A stretch of 64,000 nt of DNA from Chitinophaga agri (GCF_010093065.1 NZ_CP048113.1:7024001-7088000), one strand, 5' to 3'; counted from the stretch's first letter, positions 1 to 8,536 are shown. A program made the numbers and translations. The notes: generated by a model not told the origin, from the letters alone.

Positions 1-727
1 GTGTGCCGAATCCGGTGCGGGTGATCCTTTCAGGATTAACGATGACCTGCTGGTCAGCCATTTGCGGCTGGAATACCTGTACTGTGAATGTGGCGTAATG
101 TACATCATCCAGGATAGCCATGTTCGCAATTTTTCTGTCAGTTTCTGTCACGTGTTTCTCATCCCTGTAAGCGTCTGCTTCGACTGTGTTGGTAAAAGGA
201 GTCGGCTTTACCGCTGGTGATTTCGGGCCATCATTCTTCATGGAGTTTGATAGATAACTAAGTGTCTTGTCTTCGTCTTTTAACGTCCTGAACTCAATGA
301 ACGTAGCCATTGACGTTAATGTGTGTACAACTGAGTCGAGATGTGCAGCTGGTACCCGTAATGTCATTGTTGCTACTGGTGTATACAGCTGTATACGCCT
401 TAATGAATCGGTAGCATACGGCACATCTTTAACAGTAACCTCGTAGTTCTGCATGTTACTCTCTGCTATTATACCATCTACACCTGCTACTACGTGTTCC
501 AGCGCGGATACCGTGTTGAAAACGTTGCTGACGCGGCATCTTACATCTGCAGTACGTACTCTTTTACGTGATGGGGAGTTTAGAGAAGTGATGTCATTGG
601 AAAACGTTGTGGAATCTGCAACAGCTATGGTTGTTGTATCTGCAGCTTCGCTGTAAGAGCTGGTGCCGGCCGAGCATGAGATGGCCAGGAGCGCCATAGG
701 CGCCATGTAACATAGGGAAAAACGCAT
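1..727 (-). CDS. DUF4349-type lipoprotein, 3' end cut off by window edge
   Basis: I translated this by hand from the reverse strand. An ATG at 725-727 opens a frame with no stop for 242 codons, so the C-terminal part lies outside the window. The N-terminus is a lipoprotein signal: a short hydrophobic stretch with lipobox LAISC, so the Cys near residue 18 would be lipidated. The body contains a region of the form 'VTVKDVPY...IQLYTPVATMTLRVPAAHLDSVV', followed by 'FIEFRTLKDEDKT'. This resembles the soluble N-terminal part of DUF4349 proteins, which usually end in a coiled coil and one or more membrane helices; that end is not visible here. No enzymatic role is established for the family. A weak -7-like sequence lies upstream on the minus strand. 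The family call is from memory of the fold pattern and is moderately secure; that the gene is real and partial is very likely. Confidence 0.7.
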   Translation of the reverse strand, partial: MRFSLCYMAPMALLAISCSAGTSSYSEAADTTTIAVADSTTFSNDITSLNSPSRKRVRTADVRCRVSNVFNTVSALEHVVAGVDGIIAESNMQNYEVTVKDVPYATDSLRRIQLYTPVATMTLRVPAAHLDSVVHTLTSMATFIEFRTLKDEDKTLSYLSNSMKNDGPKSPAVKPTPFTNTVEADAYRDEKHVTETDRKIANMAILDDVHYATFTVQVFQPQMADQQVIVNPERITRTGFGT

Positions 728-837
728 AAAGTTGTTATTTACTTTTTATACCATGAACCCGCAAAAGGTAACCCTTTAAAGAAATGTTAAAGAACTGGAA
801 CTTTTTTTGTGAGGAATAAAAGAGTTAAATTAATAGT

Positions 838-1119
838 ATGGTAAGAGTATATTTTAATCCAGATTATACGTTGGGCTTTCCGCTCACCGGCGACGAGGTG
901 AAAATTGAAAATCTGCAGCATATAGCAGATGTAGATGTTGCAGATGTGCGGGAAGCGTATGAGATATGCCAGAATACGGATCAGCCATGGACAGCCAGGG
1001 AGGAGGTTACTCCGAATACTGCTGTGGCGGAAGGTACCCGGTCTGTTGCTCCGGGGGACGTATTGGAACTGGATGGAGAGTGGTTCCTGGTAGGACCTGC
1101 GGATTTTCAACGTATATGA
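838..1119 (+). CDS. Small hypothetical protein (93 aa)
   Basis: A short acidic cytosolic protein with no signal peptide or membrane segment. The C-terminal half reads '...GTRSVAPGDVLELDGEWFL...', which loosely resembles the 'H/RSLSVSDVV' core of YodL-like small domains found in mobile or accessory proteins. That similarity is only a pattern impression. The gene converges on the next one: its stop ends at 1119 and the neighbour's stop begins at 1120, so there is no spacer. I preferred this frame to the 107-residue frame on the opposite strand (787-1110) because the latter has odd composition and no family-like pattern. Function unknown. Confidence 0.6.
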   Translation: MVRVYFNPDYTLGFPLTGDEVKIENLQHIADVDVADVREAYEICQNTDQPWTAREEVTPNTAVAEGTRSVAPGDVLELDGEWFLVGPADFQRI

Positions 1120-1347
1120 TTACATGGTAGCCAGCTCTATTAACTCACCGATCTCCTTTGCTCTTGGAGTCGCCTGCTCGCCTTCATACCAGTTCTCATT
1201 ACCTTCACTGTCCGTCTTTACAGAGATATTCAGATGCCCTTCGTCTCCGGCAATATAAACCAAAAAAGAACGCTCCGTTCCCGTGTCTTCCACATCAACC
1301 TGTGTGTTCTCTCCGTTATAGTTGATATAAATAGTTTTACGTTGCAT
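1120..1347 (-). CDS. Small hypothetical protein (75 aa)
   Basis: An acidic 75-residue protein beginning MQRKTIYINYNGE. It has alternating polar and hydrophobic segments that look like a small all-beta or alpha/beta fold and end in a helix (RAKEIGELIELAT). It has no signal, cysteines or membrane segment. It faces the 838-1119 gene tail to tail with zero spacing, and the metallophosphoesterase gene starts divergently about 70 bp from its start. I do not recognise a family. The plausible composition and tight packing support a real gene. Confidence 0.6.
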   Translation of the reverse strand: MQRKTIYINYNGENTQVDVEDTGTERSFLVYIAGDEGHLNISVKTDSEGNENWYEGEQATPRAKEIGELIELATM

Positions 1348-1414
1348 ACATGTGGATTTTAACTTAACTTCCTGAAATATTGTGCCAGACCATTAAGCAA
1401 TCTTAGCTTTTATT

Positions 1415-2497
1415 ATGAAGAAATTACTGCGTAACCTCATTATGCGACTATCCCGGCGTTTCTCTTCCAAGCCTGATCAGAAACTGGTATTTGAATCCCT
1501 TACGCAACTCTATAAACAGATAGAAAGTGGTAAAACGGATAAGGGACTTGTGCTGACTTACGATTACGAAAAAGCCTCCATCATTATTTTCTCCGATCAG
1601 CATAAAGGCGGCAGAGATGGATCGGATGATTTTATGCTGGCAGAGACTTCCTATCTGACTGCATTGCGTTATTACTATGATAAAGGGTTTACCCTGATCA
1701 ATCTCGGCGACTGTGAGGAACTGTGGGAAAGTAAGCCATCCGTTGTCATAGAGAAGAACCGGTCCGCACTGCTGGAGGAGGCATTGTTCCTTCAGCAGCA
1801 ACGTTACTATCGCATATTCGGGAATCATGACCTGGAATGGGCCTACCAGATACCAAGAGACCAGTTTCTGAAACCGTTATTTGGTAAGGAGCTGAAGGTA
1901 TATGAGGGGCTTGCCCTGAAGATGAAATATAAGGATGCCGATGAAACCATATTCCTGGCACATGGACACCAGGGGGATAAGCGTGCCGACGGTAATGCTT
2001 TCAGTAAATGGTTCGTCGCTGCTATATGGACGCCGGTGCAACGCTGGCTGAACATACGTCTGGATAATGTATCTGATAGTTTTGATCTTGTAGATAGACA
2101 TAACGTCATGATGTATGAATGGAGCCAGCAGTACAGGAAGATGCTGCTGATATCAGGGCACACCCATAGGCCGGTTTTTGCTTCTATGGACCATATCGAC
2201 AGACTAACAAAACAGCTGGAGAAGGCAATGCAGCAGGGAGACCAGGAACGGATAACAGCTATTCAGACCGCATTGGATAAACGAAAGTCAGCGTATGCTG
2301 GAAAGGAGTTTGTGAAGACGATGGTCAGCCCCAGTTATTTTAATACCGGCTGCTGTTGCTTCAGTGATGGCGATATCACAGGAATTGAGATCACTGAAGG
2401 TGTGATCCGTCTGGTGAAATGGGAGCTGGAAGGAAGGAATGTGAATAGATTAGTGCTGGAAGAAGCGCAACTGGACTATGTTTTTGATCAATTGTAA
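1415..2497 (+). CDS. Calcineurin-like metallophosphoesterase
   Basis: A predicted dinuclear-metal phosphoesterase of 360 residues. All signature blocks of the family are present in order: D61-x-H63 in 'FSDQHKGG', the GD block at D99 ('NLGDCEELW'), GNHD at 136-139, a His block 'LAHGHQGD' (H183, H185) and GHTH at 248-251. A region between the last two blocks (about 190-245) and a helical insert rich in Gln/Glu (about 255-300) are additions to the minimal fold. There is no signal peptide; the basic N-terminus (MKKLLRNLIMRLSRR) could lie against the membrane. The substrate cannot be read from the sequence. Relatives include LpxH-like and other cytosolic phosphoesterases, but no specific match is claimed. 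The gene stands alone and ends before an inverted-repeat terminator shared with the convergent aldo/keto reductase. Confidence 0.9.
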   Translation: MKKLLRNLIMRLSRRFSSKPDQKLVFESLTQLYKQIESGKTDKGLVLTYDYEKASIIIFSDQHKGGRDGSDDFMLAETSYLTALRYYYDKGFTLINLGDCEELWESKPSVVIEKNRSALLEEALFLQQQRYYRIFGNHDLEWAYQIPRDQFLKPLFGKELKVYEGLALKMKYKDADETIFLAHGHQGDKRADGNAFSKWFVAAIWTPVQRWLNIRLDNVSDSFDLVDRHNVMMYEWSQQYRKMLLISGHTHRPVFASMDHIDRLTKQLEKAMQQGDQERITAIQTALDKRKSAYAGKEFVKTMVSPSYFNTGCCCFSDGDITGIEITEGVIRLVKWELEGRNVNRLVLEEAQLDYVFDQL

Positions 2498-2501
2498 TAA
2501 G

Positions 2502-2579
2502 CAGGAATCAGGAATTTTTGGTGAATATAGCTCTTCCAGTTATCGAAACAGACCAGCCAGTTCCTGATTCCTGATTTTT
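2502..2579 (+). terminator. Inverted-repeat terminator between convergent genes
   Basis: A 13-nt arm at 2502-2514 (CAGGAATCAGGAA) is perfectly complementary to 2561-2573 (TTCCTGATTCCTG), with a 46-nt loop and an ATTTTT run after the right arm on the + strand. It lies directly after the phosphoesterase stop and reaches the stop of the convergent reductase. Each arm is itself a tandem repeat of a 7-mer (CAGGAAT/ATTCCTG), which is unusual for a plain terminator. Confidence 0.6.
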
Positions 2580-3562
2580 CATGATCTGTCCACCATCTTC
2601 GCCTGCGCCTCCCCATACCTTTCTCCGGTATCAGGGTACCTGGCCAGCAATGCGTCAATTTCTTTTTTATCAGTCTCCGACAAAATAATCTCTACCGAGG
2701 CCGCATTTTCTTCCAGGTATTTCCTGCGTTTGGTACCAGGGATAGGTATCAGGTGTTCATCCTGATTCAGTACCCATGCCAGGGCCAGTTGTGCAGCGGT
2801 ACAGTTTTTATCAGCCGCCAGTGCTGCAAATGCTGCTGCCAGTGACTGATTGTTGTCTGCATGGGCCGTTTGATACCGGGGAAGGGAGCGTCTGAAGTCG
2901 TTTTCCTTCAGTGCAGAGAGATCAAGTGTATTGGTCACCAGTCCACGCGCCAGTGGACTGAAAGGGACGAAAGTAATTTTCAGTTCGTTGCACACAGGCA
3001 AGATCTCTTTTTCTACGTCTCTTGTCAGTAGCGAATATTCACTTTGTAAGGCGGAAATAGGATGCACTGCATGTGCTTTCCTGATGGAGTTGACACTTGC
3101 TTCTGACAATCCGAGGTAACGCACTTTACCTTCTTTCACCAGGTCCGCCATTGCACCTACTGTTTCTTCAATAGGCACATTCGGATCGACACGATGTACA
3201 TAATACAGGTCAATAACATCTGTCTGTAATCTCCTGAGACTATCTGTCACTGCTTTCCTCATATACGCAGGTGAACCGTCAAAGCCGCCGGCTTTGTCTC
3301 CTGTGAATGTGAATCCAAACTTTGTCGCCAGGAATATTTTATCCCGGTTAGGCTTTAATACTTTTGCGACCAGTTCCTCATTTTTTCCATTGGCGTAGAT
3401 ATCTGCAGTATCCCAGAAGGTAACGCCCAGTTCAATAGCACGTTCCAGTGTAGCCATCGATTCTATATCATTCGCTTCTCCATAAGCATGGTTCATGCCC
3501 ATACACCCCAGTCCTATGGCAGGGAGGGAGATATCCGTATTACCCAGTTTCCTGTATTTCAT
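2579..3562 (-). CDS. Aldo/keto reductase
   Basis: An NADPH-dependent aldo/keto reductase of the (alpha/beta)8 barrel family, 327 residues. I start it at the ATG at 3560-3562 ([13 protein letters not shown]), where family proteins begin, rather than at the in-frame Met 17 codons upstream. The catalytic tetrad is visible: Asp and Tyr in '[10 protein letters not shown]', Lys in 'LATKFGF' and His in 'YYVHRVD'. The '[16 protein letters not shown]' block near the C-terminus is the cofactor phosphate-binding region. It resembles the YajO/IolS-like group that reduces small carbonyl compounds; the substrate is unknown. It is a monocistronic gene on the minus strand. Confidence 0.92.
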   Translation of the reverse strand: MKYRKLGNTDISLPAIGLGCMGMNHAYGEANDIESMATLERAIELGVTFWDTADIYANGKNEELVAKVLKPNRDKIFLATKFGFTFTGDKAGGFDGSPAYMRKAVTDSLRRLQTDVIDLYYVHRVDPNVPIEETVGAMADLVKEGKVRYLGLSEASVNSIRKAHAVHPISALQSEYSLLTRDVEKEILPVCNELKITFVPFSPLARGLVTNTLDLSALKENDFRRSLPRYQTAHADNNQSLAAAFAALAADKNCTAAQLALAWVLNQDEHLIPIPGTKRRKYLEENAASVEIILSETDKKEIDALLARYPDTGERYGEAQAKMVDRS

Positions 3563-3669
3563 GAGATCGGTGTTTGTTTGTGTGGGTCCTTCAATACGTA
3601 TACTAATATACAAAGATCAGGACTTAGTTACGGTCATGATTCCTAATCTCCCTGCTGTTTTTTTGAATA

Positions 3670-3765
3670 GCGTGTTTCAGTTTACCGGAATTATAGTTCC
3701 TGCTTATTGCGTAACAGGATGTATTCCTGCGTATGACGATGACGGTTATAGTACCTGAAACACGC
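3670..3765. repeat. Intergenic inverted-repeat element
   Basis: An 11-nt arm GCGTGTTTCAG at 3670-3680 is perfectly repeated in inverted orientation at 3755-3765 (CTGAAACACGC). The 74 bp between contain a smaller stem (AGGA...TCCT around 3717-3727). It sits between the upstream end of the aldo/keto reductase gene and the 3' end of the peptidase gene, both on the minus strand. It could terminate the peptidase transcript or be a small dispersed repeat; there is no clear T-run. Confidence 0.4.
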
Positions 3766-3823
3766 AGATGGAACCATTCAGTCATTGATCGATCCCTATA
3801 CAATTAGATCATCAAACTCCGGC

Positions 3824-4666
3824 TCATAACTGAATATGTATATGGTCGTCATGCCTTACCGCACCACACCCGTGAAAACGGATCTTATCACTGTCCAGGC
3901 CCAGCCGTGTCCGTAGATGCGGTTCAATGTACACTTTGTGTATCTCCGCATGAGCAGTGATAGTGCTCATCAGCTCCTTCATTCTCATACTATCAAACAC
4001 ATAATGTTGTTTATGCTGCTGCGGAACGATCTGACGCAGGGCATCATAGCATTTATACCCCTGTTCCCTGCAGCGGGCAGCTGTATTCAGCTCTCCCGGT
4101 CGTGGTTCTTCGCAAACGCCATATCCGATAATGGATGGCGCATTGTCAGATGGCGCACCACTGGTCTTATCCAGGTATAGAAAAGCCAGGTCCAGCTTTT
4201 TGCCATCATTGTGACTCAGATGCGGCAACATCGGATAACTGTTAAAGAAAGGAAATCCGCCATCCAGGTAGTTAACCGTTGTCTCCGGGTGCTGTCTCCC
4301 CATTTTATCGGCGATCTCCAGCACGGCTTGTTTTAATGCCGGTCTAACATAGTGTCTGTTCATCAGACAGGTAGCCAGTCGTAACGGCTGCAGATGGCTG
4401 GTACGGAATAGGGGTAGTGGTACCTTACCAAAAGGTTTTGCAAGTAACGGAATGACTGCCAGGGTACTGACAACATAGATCAACAGAAAGATTCCCAGTT
4501 TCGCCAGCGGCTGTAATACAGGCTGGCTGACCTTACGCATGATCAGCGGATGGGTACGGCGGGATAGCAGGTATATTATACCACCTACCTGTGTAAATAC
4601 AGTCAGGAGAATGAATACGACAACGTGTGACAGTATCCGGGTAAAGCGGAGCGCTTGTTGAATCAT
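3824..4666 (-). CDS. Membrane-anchored MepA-like (LAS fold) zinc peptidase, predicted
   Basis: A 280-residue protein with two predicted membrane helices (about 11-34 and 55-77) and a C-terminal domain that would lie in the periplasm. That domain has an arrangement diagnostic of LAS-type peptidoglycan peptidases such as MepA: H149-x2-H152-x6-D159 ('PHLSHNDGKKLD') and a terminal H272-x2-H275-x-H277 ('RHDDHIHIQL'). In MepA the corresponding His, Asp and last His bind zinc and the remaining His residues act in catalysis. The spacing matches what I know of that family. A role in cell-wall cross-link cleavage or remodelling is inferred, not shown. Genome annotation would probably call it hypothetical. 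It is unlinked to other wall genes here. Confidence 0.6.
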   Translation of the reverse strand: MIQQALRFTRILSHVVVFILLTVFTQVGGIIYLLSRRTHPLIMRKVSQPVLQPLAKLGIFLLIYVVSTLAVIPLLAKPFGKVPLPLFRTSHLQPLRLATCLMNRHYVRPALKQAVLEIADKMGRQHPETTVNYLDGGFPFFNSYPMLPHLSHNDGKKLDLAFLYLDKTSGAPSDNAPSIIGYGVCEEPRPGELNTAARCREQGYKCYDALRQIVPQQHKQHYVFDSMRMKELMSTITAHAEIHKVYIEPHLRTRLGLDSDKIRFHGCGAVRHDDHIHIQL

Positions 4667-4720
4667 AGTGTGTGACAGCTGGCATTACCAGCAGCTGGGA
4701 TTTAGGGATAAGGACGTAAA

Positions 4721-4759
4721 ATAATAAAAAAGATGGTCCCGCCTGAACTGACGGGACCA
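4721..4759 (-). terminator. Rho-independent terminator of the DUF4197 gene
   Basis: Read on the minus strand, an 8-bp stem TGGTCCCG/CGGGACCA (4752-4759 with 4734-4741) with a 10-nt loop is followed by ATCTTTTTTATT. It lies 25 bp beyond the stop of the gene at 4784. Confidence 0.85.
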
Positions 4760-4783
4760 CCTTGCTATATAAATTTAGAAAAC

Positions 4784-5509
4784 TTACTGCTGCGTTGCCT
4801 GCGCGCTGCCGAATACAGTCTTCAGCAGGTCCGTTACACGCGCGGCAGGGTCCTGCCTGATCTTCTGTTCTTCCGCCGCTACTTCCTGGAAGATGCCGGA
4901 AATGGCCTTCTCTGTTACATACGCTGTCAGGTCTGTATTCACCGGCGTAGAGGAAAATTTATTATACACGGTGAACAGGTCAGTCCAGTATTTGGTCGCA
5001 TCTACTTTTTTCAGCGCTTCACTGATAACAGGTTTGAAAGCTGCTGTCAGGGATGCTGTCGTCTTATCCTTGAAATAGTTGGTAGCAGCATTGTTACCGC
5101 CTTTCAGGATTCCCAGCGCATCTGTGATCGTCATCTGTTTGATGGCGTTTATGAAAATAGGAGAGGCAGATTTTGCAGCTTCTTCTGCACCGCGGTTCAG
5201 GGAGAGGATGGCTTTATCCACAACACTACCCATACCCAGGTTACGTAAGGTGCTTTCAACCTTCTGTGCTTCTGGTGGCAGCAGGATTTTCAGGGCTGCA
5301 TTGGCGAAAAAGCCATTAGCAGCAGACAGCTTGTTCGCGCTGTTCTGCGTCCCGATAGTCAATGCTTCCTTCAGACCGGCTGCGATCTGTGTAGAGCTTA
5401 GCTGCCCATAGGAAGGCAGGTTATTCAGTATCTGTTGTGAGGTCTCACAACCAGTAGTAGGTAAAATAAGTGCGGCAGCAATAATACATGCAAAAAAGCC
5501 TCTTTTCAT
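4784..5509 (-). CDS. DUF4197 family lipoprotein
   Basis: A 241-residue predicted lipoprotein. The signal peptide (MKRGFFACIIAAALILPTTGC) ends in the lipobox TTGC, with Cys21 as the lipidation site. The mature part is alanine-rich and helical, with 'AAGLKEALTIGTQNSANKLS' soon after the Cys, 'LPPEAQKVESTLRNLGMG' and 'DALGILKGGNNAATNYFKDKT', all typical of DUF4197. No biochemical role is known for the family. It is a single-gene unit with its own -7 element at 5544-5551 and a strong terminator. Confidence 0.9.
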   Translation of the reverse strand: MKRGFFACIIAAALILPTTGCETSQQILNNLPSYGQLSSTQIAAGLKEALTIGTQNSANKLSAANGFFANAALKILLPPEAQKVESTLRNLGMGSVVDKAILSLNRGAEEAAKSASPIFINAIKQMTITDALGILKGGNNAATNYFKDKTTASLTAAFKPVISEALKKVDATKYWTDLFTVYNKFSSTPVNTDLTAYVTEKAISGIFQEVAAEEQKIRQDPAARVTDLLKTVFGSAQATQQ

Positions 5510-5895
5510 AATAGATTGTGTTACATTCTTAAATGTTGGTGCGCAAAGATAATTCTCTTTTCCATTCCTTTTTTTCGCTGTTTTCCGGTAACTTTTGTTG
5601 CTATAGTCAAGTTATTGCAGGTAAATATTGTGCCAACCGCAGAATAGCAGTCCCAGCCACAGCCGGATACTTTTACAAAAAAACGTGATATTGGGTCCGG
5701 GAGCCGGAGGGAAGTGAGGAATATTCAGCGTAAAAATGCGATATTGCAGGGAGTATGAAAGACGTCAAAGCCTGAAAGGCAGATCATTATGCAGGCATAT
5801 CGTACCTTTTTTTAGTCAGGAGAGAAAAACAGCTTTTAGTAAACTATCAACGCGTCCCCCTTATATACCAGGACGCCGTATTTAACAGATTCCAC
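5510..5895. other. Divergent intergenic region (386 bp)
   Basis: It separates the DUF4197 gene (minus) from the DUF1266 gene (plus). Apart from the minus-strand -7 box I see no convincing ORF, hairpin or repeat. The part near 5820-5895 presumably holds the promoter of the DUF1266 gene. Confidence 0.5.
5544..5551 (-). promoter_or_regulatory. Putative Bacteroidota -7 box (TATCTTTG) for the DUF4197 gene
   Basis: The minus strand reads TATCTTTG, a full match to TAnnTTTG, 35 bp upstream of the start codon. This would give a leader of about 25-30 nt. No good TTTG -33 element was found at the expected distance. Confidence 0.5.
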
Positions 5896-6732
5896 ATGAA
5901 AACGTTTATTATCATCGGAGTAGTCGCCGCCGTTTACATTGTATTTGTCATCATAAAATTAATGAAGCTCAACAGCCGTGCGAAGGAAATCGCGACCAAG
6001 GCTATGAAGGAGCGTGAGCTGCTGAAGAAAGAGGATGAGGAGCCACTCCTGAGTGAAGATGGTACCTTGTCACTGCATGACAGGCAATATATTGCCTGTG
6101 GTGCTAACCAGATCTACCTCCGGGGGGAAAGACTGGATACACTGGAGACGGGCAGCGACCAGGACGAGATCAGGCATATGCTGAGAAAAGACTGGCATAT
6201 TAATTCCCGCGACAAGTTGCTGAACACCATCGACTGGCTGGCCACCAGTGGTCACCGTGTATATTTCAAGCCCATCTGGCAGATCCTTACCACACTGCCA
6301 GTGAGAGATCGCGCTGAAGCCCTCGGCAAGCTGCAACAGCAATTCGCTGCTAAAGGTGATGATGCTTCGATAGAACAGTATGCAGTTAATATCTCTGAAT
6401 GTTATAAACACCTCCGCGAAATATCCGACTGCTTCGAAGGAAAGAAATGCAAGCTGGATGCCCTCACCTGGGATCTGGGACGCGCCATTAACCTTTGCCG
6501 CTGGGGATACGATGCCGGTTTCCTGTCAAGGGAGGAAGCGATGCGTAACATCCGCAAGTTCGGCTGGGAGCTATTGCATAACTACACCAGCTGGGCGAAC
6601 CTGGGTGAGAACTATCTGATCGGCTTCGCCATGTGGAGCGGGGATATTGAACAACTCGACGAACTGTATGGCGGGCATTGTGATCTGCTGTCTGAAGATA
6701 GCAGCCCATGGGTACTGTTGGAAAGTAAATGA
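5896..6732 (+). CDS. DUF1266 domain protein with N-terminal membrane anchor
   Basis: A 278-residue protein with one N-terminal hydrophobic helix (about 3-22) followed by a Lys/Glu-rich linker and a soluble domain. The C-terminal part (about 190-260) contains 'DLGRAINLCRWGYDAGFLSREEA' and 'NYTSWANLGENYLIGFAMWSGD'. These are the paired helices with conserved Trp, Arg and Gly residues that define DUF1266, a domain often seen in proteins linked to polymorphic toxin or stress loci but without established activity. The start at 5896 is supported by the anchor directly following it. The gene is monocistronic and ends at a strong terminator. Confidence 0.85.
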   Translation: MKTFIIIGVVAAVYIVFVIIKLMKLNSRAKEIATKAMKERELLKKEDEEPLLSEDGTLSLHDRQYIACGANQIYLRGERLDTLETGSDQDEIRHMLRKDWHINSRDKLLNTIDWLATSGHRVYFKPIWQILTTLPVRDRAEALGKLQQQFAAKGDDASIEQYAVNISECYKHLREISDCFEGKKCKLDALTWDLGRAINLCRWGYDAGFLSREEAMRNIRKFGWELLHNYTSWANLGENYLIGFAMWSGDIEQLDELYGGHCDLLSEDSSPWVLLESK

Positions 6733-6758
6733 TCCATTGCAGCTATAAAAAGAGTTTC

Positions 6759-6791
6759 AGGCATATCAGCGATAGCTGGTATGCCTTTTTT
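6759..6791 (+). terminator. Rho-independent terminator of the DUF1266 gene
   Basis: A 12-bp stem with one G-T-type pair (AGGCATATCAGC at 6759-6770 with GCTGGTATGCCT at 6775-6786) has a GATA tetraloop and is followed directly by a T-run. It starts 27 bp after the stop codon. Confidence 0.9.
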
Positions 6792-6977
6792 CGTCTCTCT
6801 GCCTGTCAGGACGAATAAATCCGCTCCCGGCTACTCTCCTGAATATATAGCGCCGTTAGTTGATCCTTGCCTCCCTGATCACCTAAAGGGCATACAGGTA
6901 TTACTCCCGGCTCTCTACACAGGGATTACCAGGTATAATCGGCGATAGTTACAAAGTCATGTACTGGTAAGGTATAA

Positions 6978-7063
6978 GTATTAATGAGGTAAGCTTTCAC
7001 TTACGTTTCTCCTACGTTTTAAAACGTAAGAGAAACGTAAGTGAAAGCTTACCTCATTAATAC
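6978..7063. repeat. 86-bp near-perfect palindrome
   Basis: The 43-nt left arm (6978-7020) and 43-nt right arm (7021-7063) are reverse complements with a single mismatch (C7012 against A7029) and no spacer. The centre is ACGTTTTAAAACGT. Each arm also contains two copies of a TACGTTT-like 7-mer. It has no T-run, so it is not a canonical terminator. It could extrude as a cruciform or fold as a very stable RNA hairpin. Confidence 0.9.
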
Positions 7064-7169
7064 CAAATTCAATGTATACTCGCTACTATTGTGTTGTAGT
7101 TGCGATCAGCGGTGTTTGAGGACCTGGAGGGGTATATAGCCGGCGATCATAAAATTCCGGTTGAAACCG

Positions 7170-7177
7170 TATCTTTG
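7170..7177 (+). promoter_or_regulatory. Putative -7 box (TATCTTTG) upstream of the MFS gene
   Basis: A full match to TAnnTTTG located 183 bp upstream of the MFS start codon. There is no TTTG at the usual -33 distance. The long leader lowers confidence. Confidence 0.35.
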
Positions 7178-7360
7178 TGATACCCCTTTATAAATTCCCT
7201 CTCTGCATGCCTTATAATAGCCAGGGCGACGCAGATCACTTCATCAACAGTACCATGGTTACTCATTCATTTAATAGCCGGAATAGCTGTTGTACTATTA
7301 TTAATTTGCAGACTGAATGGTGATGTTGTCATCAGTACACTTAAAAATTTTAAACAGGAA

Positions 7361-8536
7361 ATGAAGAAGAGCTTATTCCCGCTGATGCTCGGGGGACTGG
7401 GGATTGGTACAACAGAATTTGTCATGATGGGCCTGTTGCCAGATATTGCTTCGAATATGCACATCACAATACCGGAAGCAGGACATATGATCTCCGCCTA
7501 TGCGCTGGGTGTCGTAATAGGTGCACCCTTACTGGTGATGATCAGCGGTAGCTATCCTCCAAAGAAGATCCTGATGGCACTGATGATCGTGTTTACGGCA
7601 TTTAACAGTTTATCTGCTTTCGCGCCTACACCTGCTACTTTGCTGATGGCCCGCTTTTTCTCCGGACTGCCACATGGTGCATTCTTCGGTGTAGGATCGG
7701 TAGTGGCTAGCCGACTGGCTGATAAAGGCAAACAGGCACAGGCCATTTCGATGATGTTTGCCGGACTGACTATCGCCAACCTTTTATTCGTACCGCTGGG
7801 TACCTGGGTAGGACACCATTTTATATGGCGGTATACATTCGGTATTGTGGCAGTGATCGGACTGGTCACGATACTGTTCATTAAATTATGGTTACCTGTC
7901 CTGCCTGTAGAGGCACCCGATGATAACCGTTCCCGGTTCACCCTGTTCAAAAGCACAGAGACCTGGCTCATCGTGCTGATCACTGCGATCGGTACCGGCG
8001 GATTGTTCGCCTGGATCAGTTATATCGCACCGCTGATGACGAACATCTCCCACTTCAATGAAGACAATGTATCAAGTATCATGGTGCTGGCCGGCTTTGG
8101 GATGGTGGTAGGTAACTTTATAGGTGGAAAGATGGCGGATAGGTTTGACCCTGCGAAGACATGTGCAGGTCTGCTGATTGCCATGGCCATCACCTTGCTG
8201 TGTATCTATTTCTTCTCTGGTAATCAGGTAGTGTCATTACTGCTCACATTCATTGCCGGTGCCCTTTCGATCGCCCTGGCGGCTCCCATCCAGATACTGA
8301 TGATTGAAACAGCGAAAGGTGCAGAGATGCTGGGCGCTGCTGTGACACAGGCTGCATTTAATATCGGCAACTCCCTGGGTGCCTTTTTCGGTGGATTGCC
8401 GCTGACCATAGGCATGGGATATAATGCCCCTGTACTGGTAGGCACATTAATGGCTATGGGAGGCGTAATTTTCGCCTATGTGCTGATCAGGAGACAAGGG
8501 GAGGGTGCAATGGCTACACAGCCTGTAAACGGCTAA
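7361..8536 (+). CDS. MFS transporter, drug:H+ antiporter (AraJ-like) family
   Basis: A 391-residue protein with about 12 predicted membrane helices. The N-terminal helix carries 'GLGIGTTEFVMMGLLPDIA', the hallmark of the AraJ/YdhP/sugar-efflux group of 12-helix antiporters. The loop after helix 2 ('SYPPKKILMALM') and 'ARFFSGLPHGAFFGVGSVVASRLA' in helices 4-5 fit motifs A and C of the superfamily. Such proteins export small molecules with proton exchange. The substrate is unknown and nothing nearby indicates one. The gene stands alone, preceded by a long leader and followed by a hairpin. Confidence 0.9.
   Translation: MKKSLFPLMLGGLGIGTTEFVMMGLLPDIASNMHITIPEAGHMISAYALGVVIGAPLLVMISGSYPPKKILMALMIVFTAFNSLSAFAPTPATLLMARFFSGLPHGAFFGVGSVVASRLADKGKQAQAISMMFAGLTIANLLFVPLGTWVGHHFIWRYTFGIVAVIGLVTILFIKLWLPVLPVEAPDDNRSRFTLFKSTETWLIVLITAIGTGGLFAWISYIAPLMTNISHFNEDNVSSIMVLAGFGMVVGNFIGGKMADRFDPAKTCAGLLIAMAITLLCIYFFSGNQVVSLLLTFIAGALSIALAAPIQILMIETAKGAEMLGAAVTQAAFNIGNSLGAFFGGLPLTIGMGYNAPVLVGTLMAMGGVIFAYVLIRRQGEGAMATQPVNG

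Larger units (their letters stand above)
6733..7360. other. Long intergenic region (628 bp) with terminator, palindrome and promoter
   Basis: No credible protein-coding gene is seen. It contains the DUF1266 terminator, an 86-bp palindrome (6978-7063) and a TATCTTTG -7 box (7170-7177) that could drive the MFS gene with a leader of nearly 180 nt. Confidence 0.6.

Noticed and set aside
787..1110. 107-residue minus-strand frame opposite the 838-1119 gene
   Set aside because: The plus-strand frame has more protein-like composition and tidy tail-to-tail packing with its neighbour; both cannot plausibly be coding.
3495..3758. 87-residue + strand frame over the upstream end of the aldo/keto reductase
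   Set aside because: It half overlaps a conserved gene in antisense and runs through an inverted repeat; no family resemblance.
4733..5248. 171-residue + strand frame opposite the DUF4197 gene
   Set aside because: It starts inside the terminator hairpin and is antisense to a clear lipoprotein gene.
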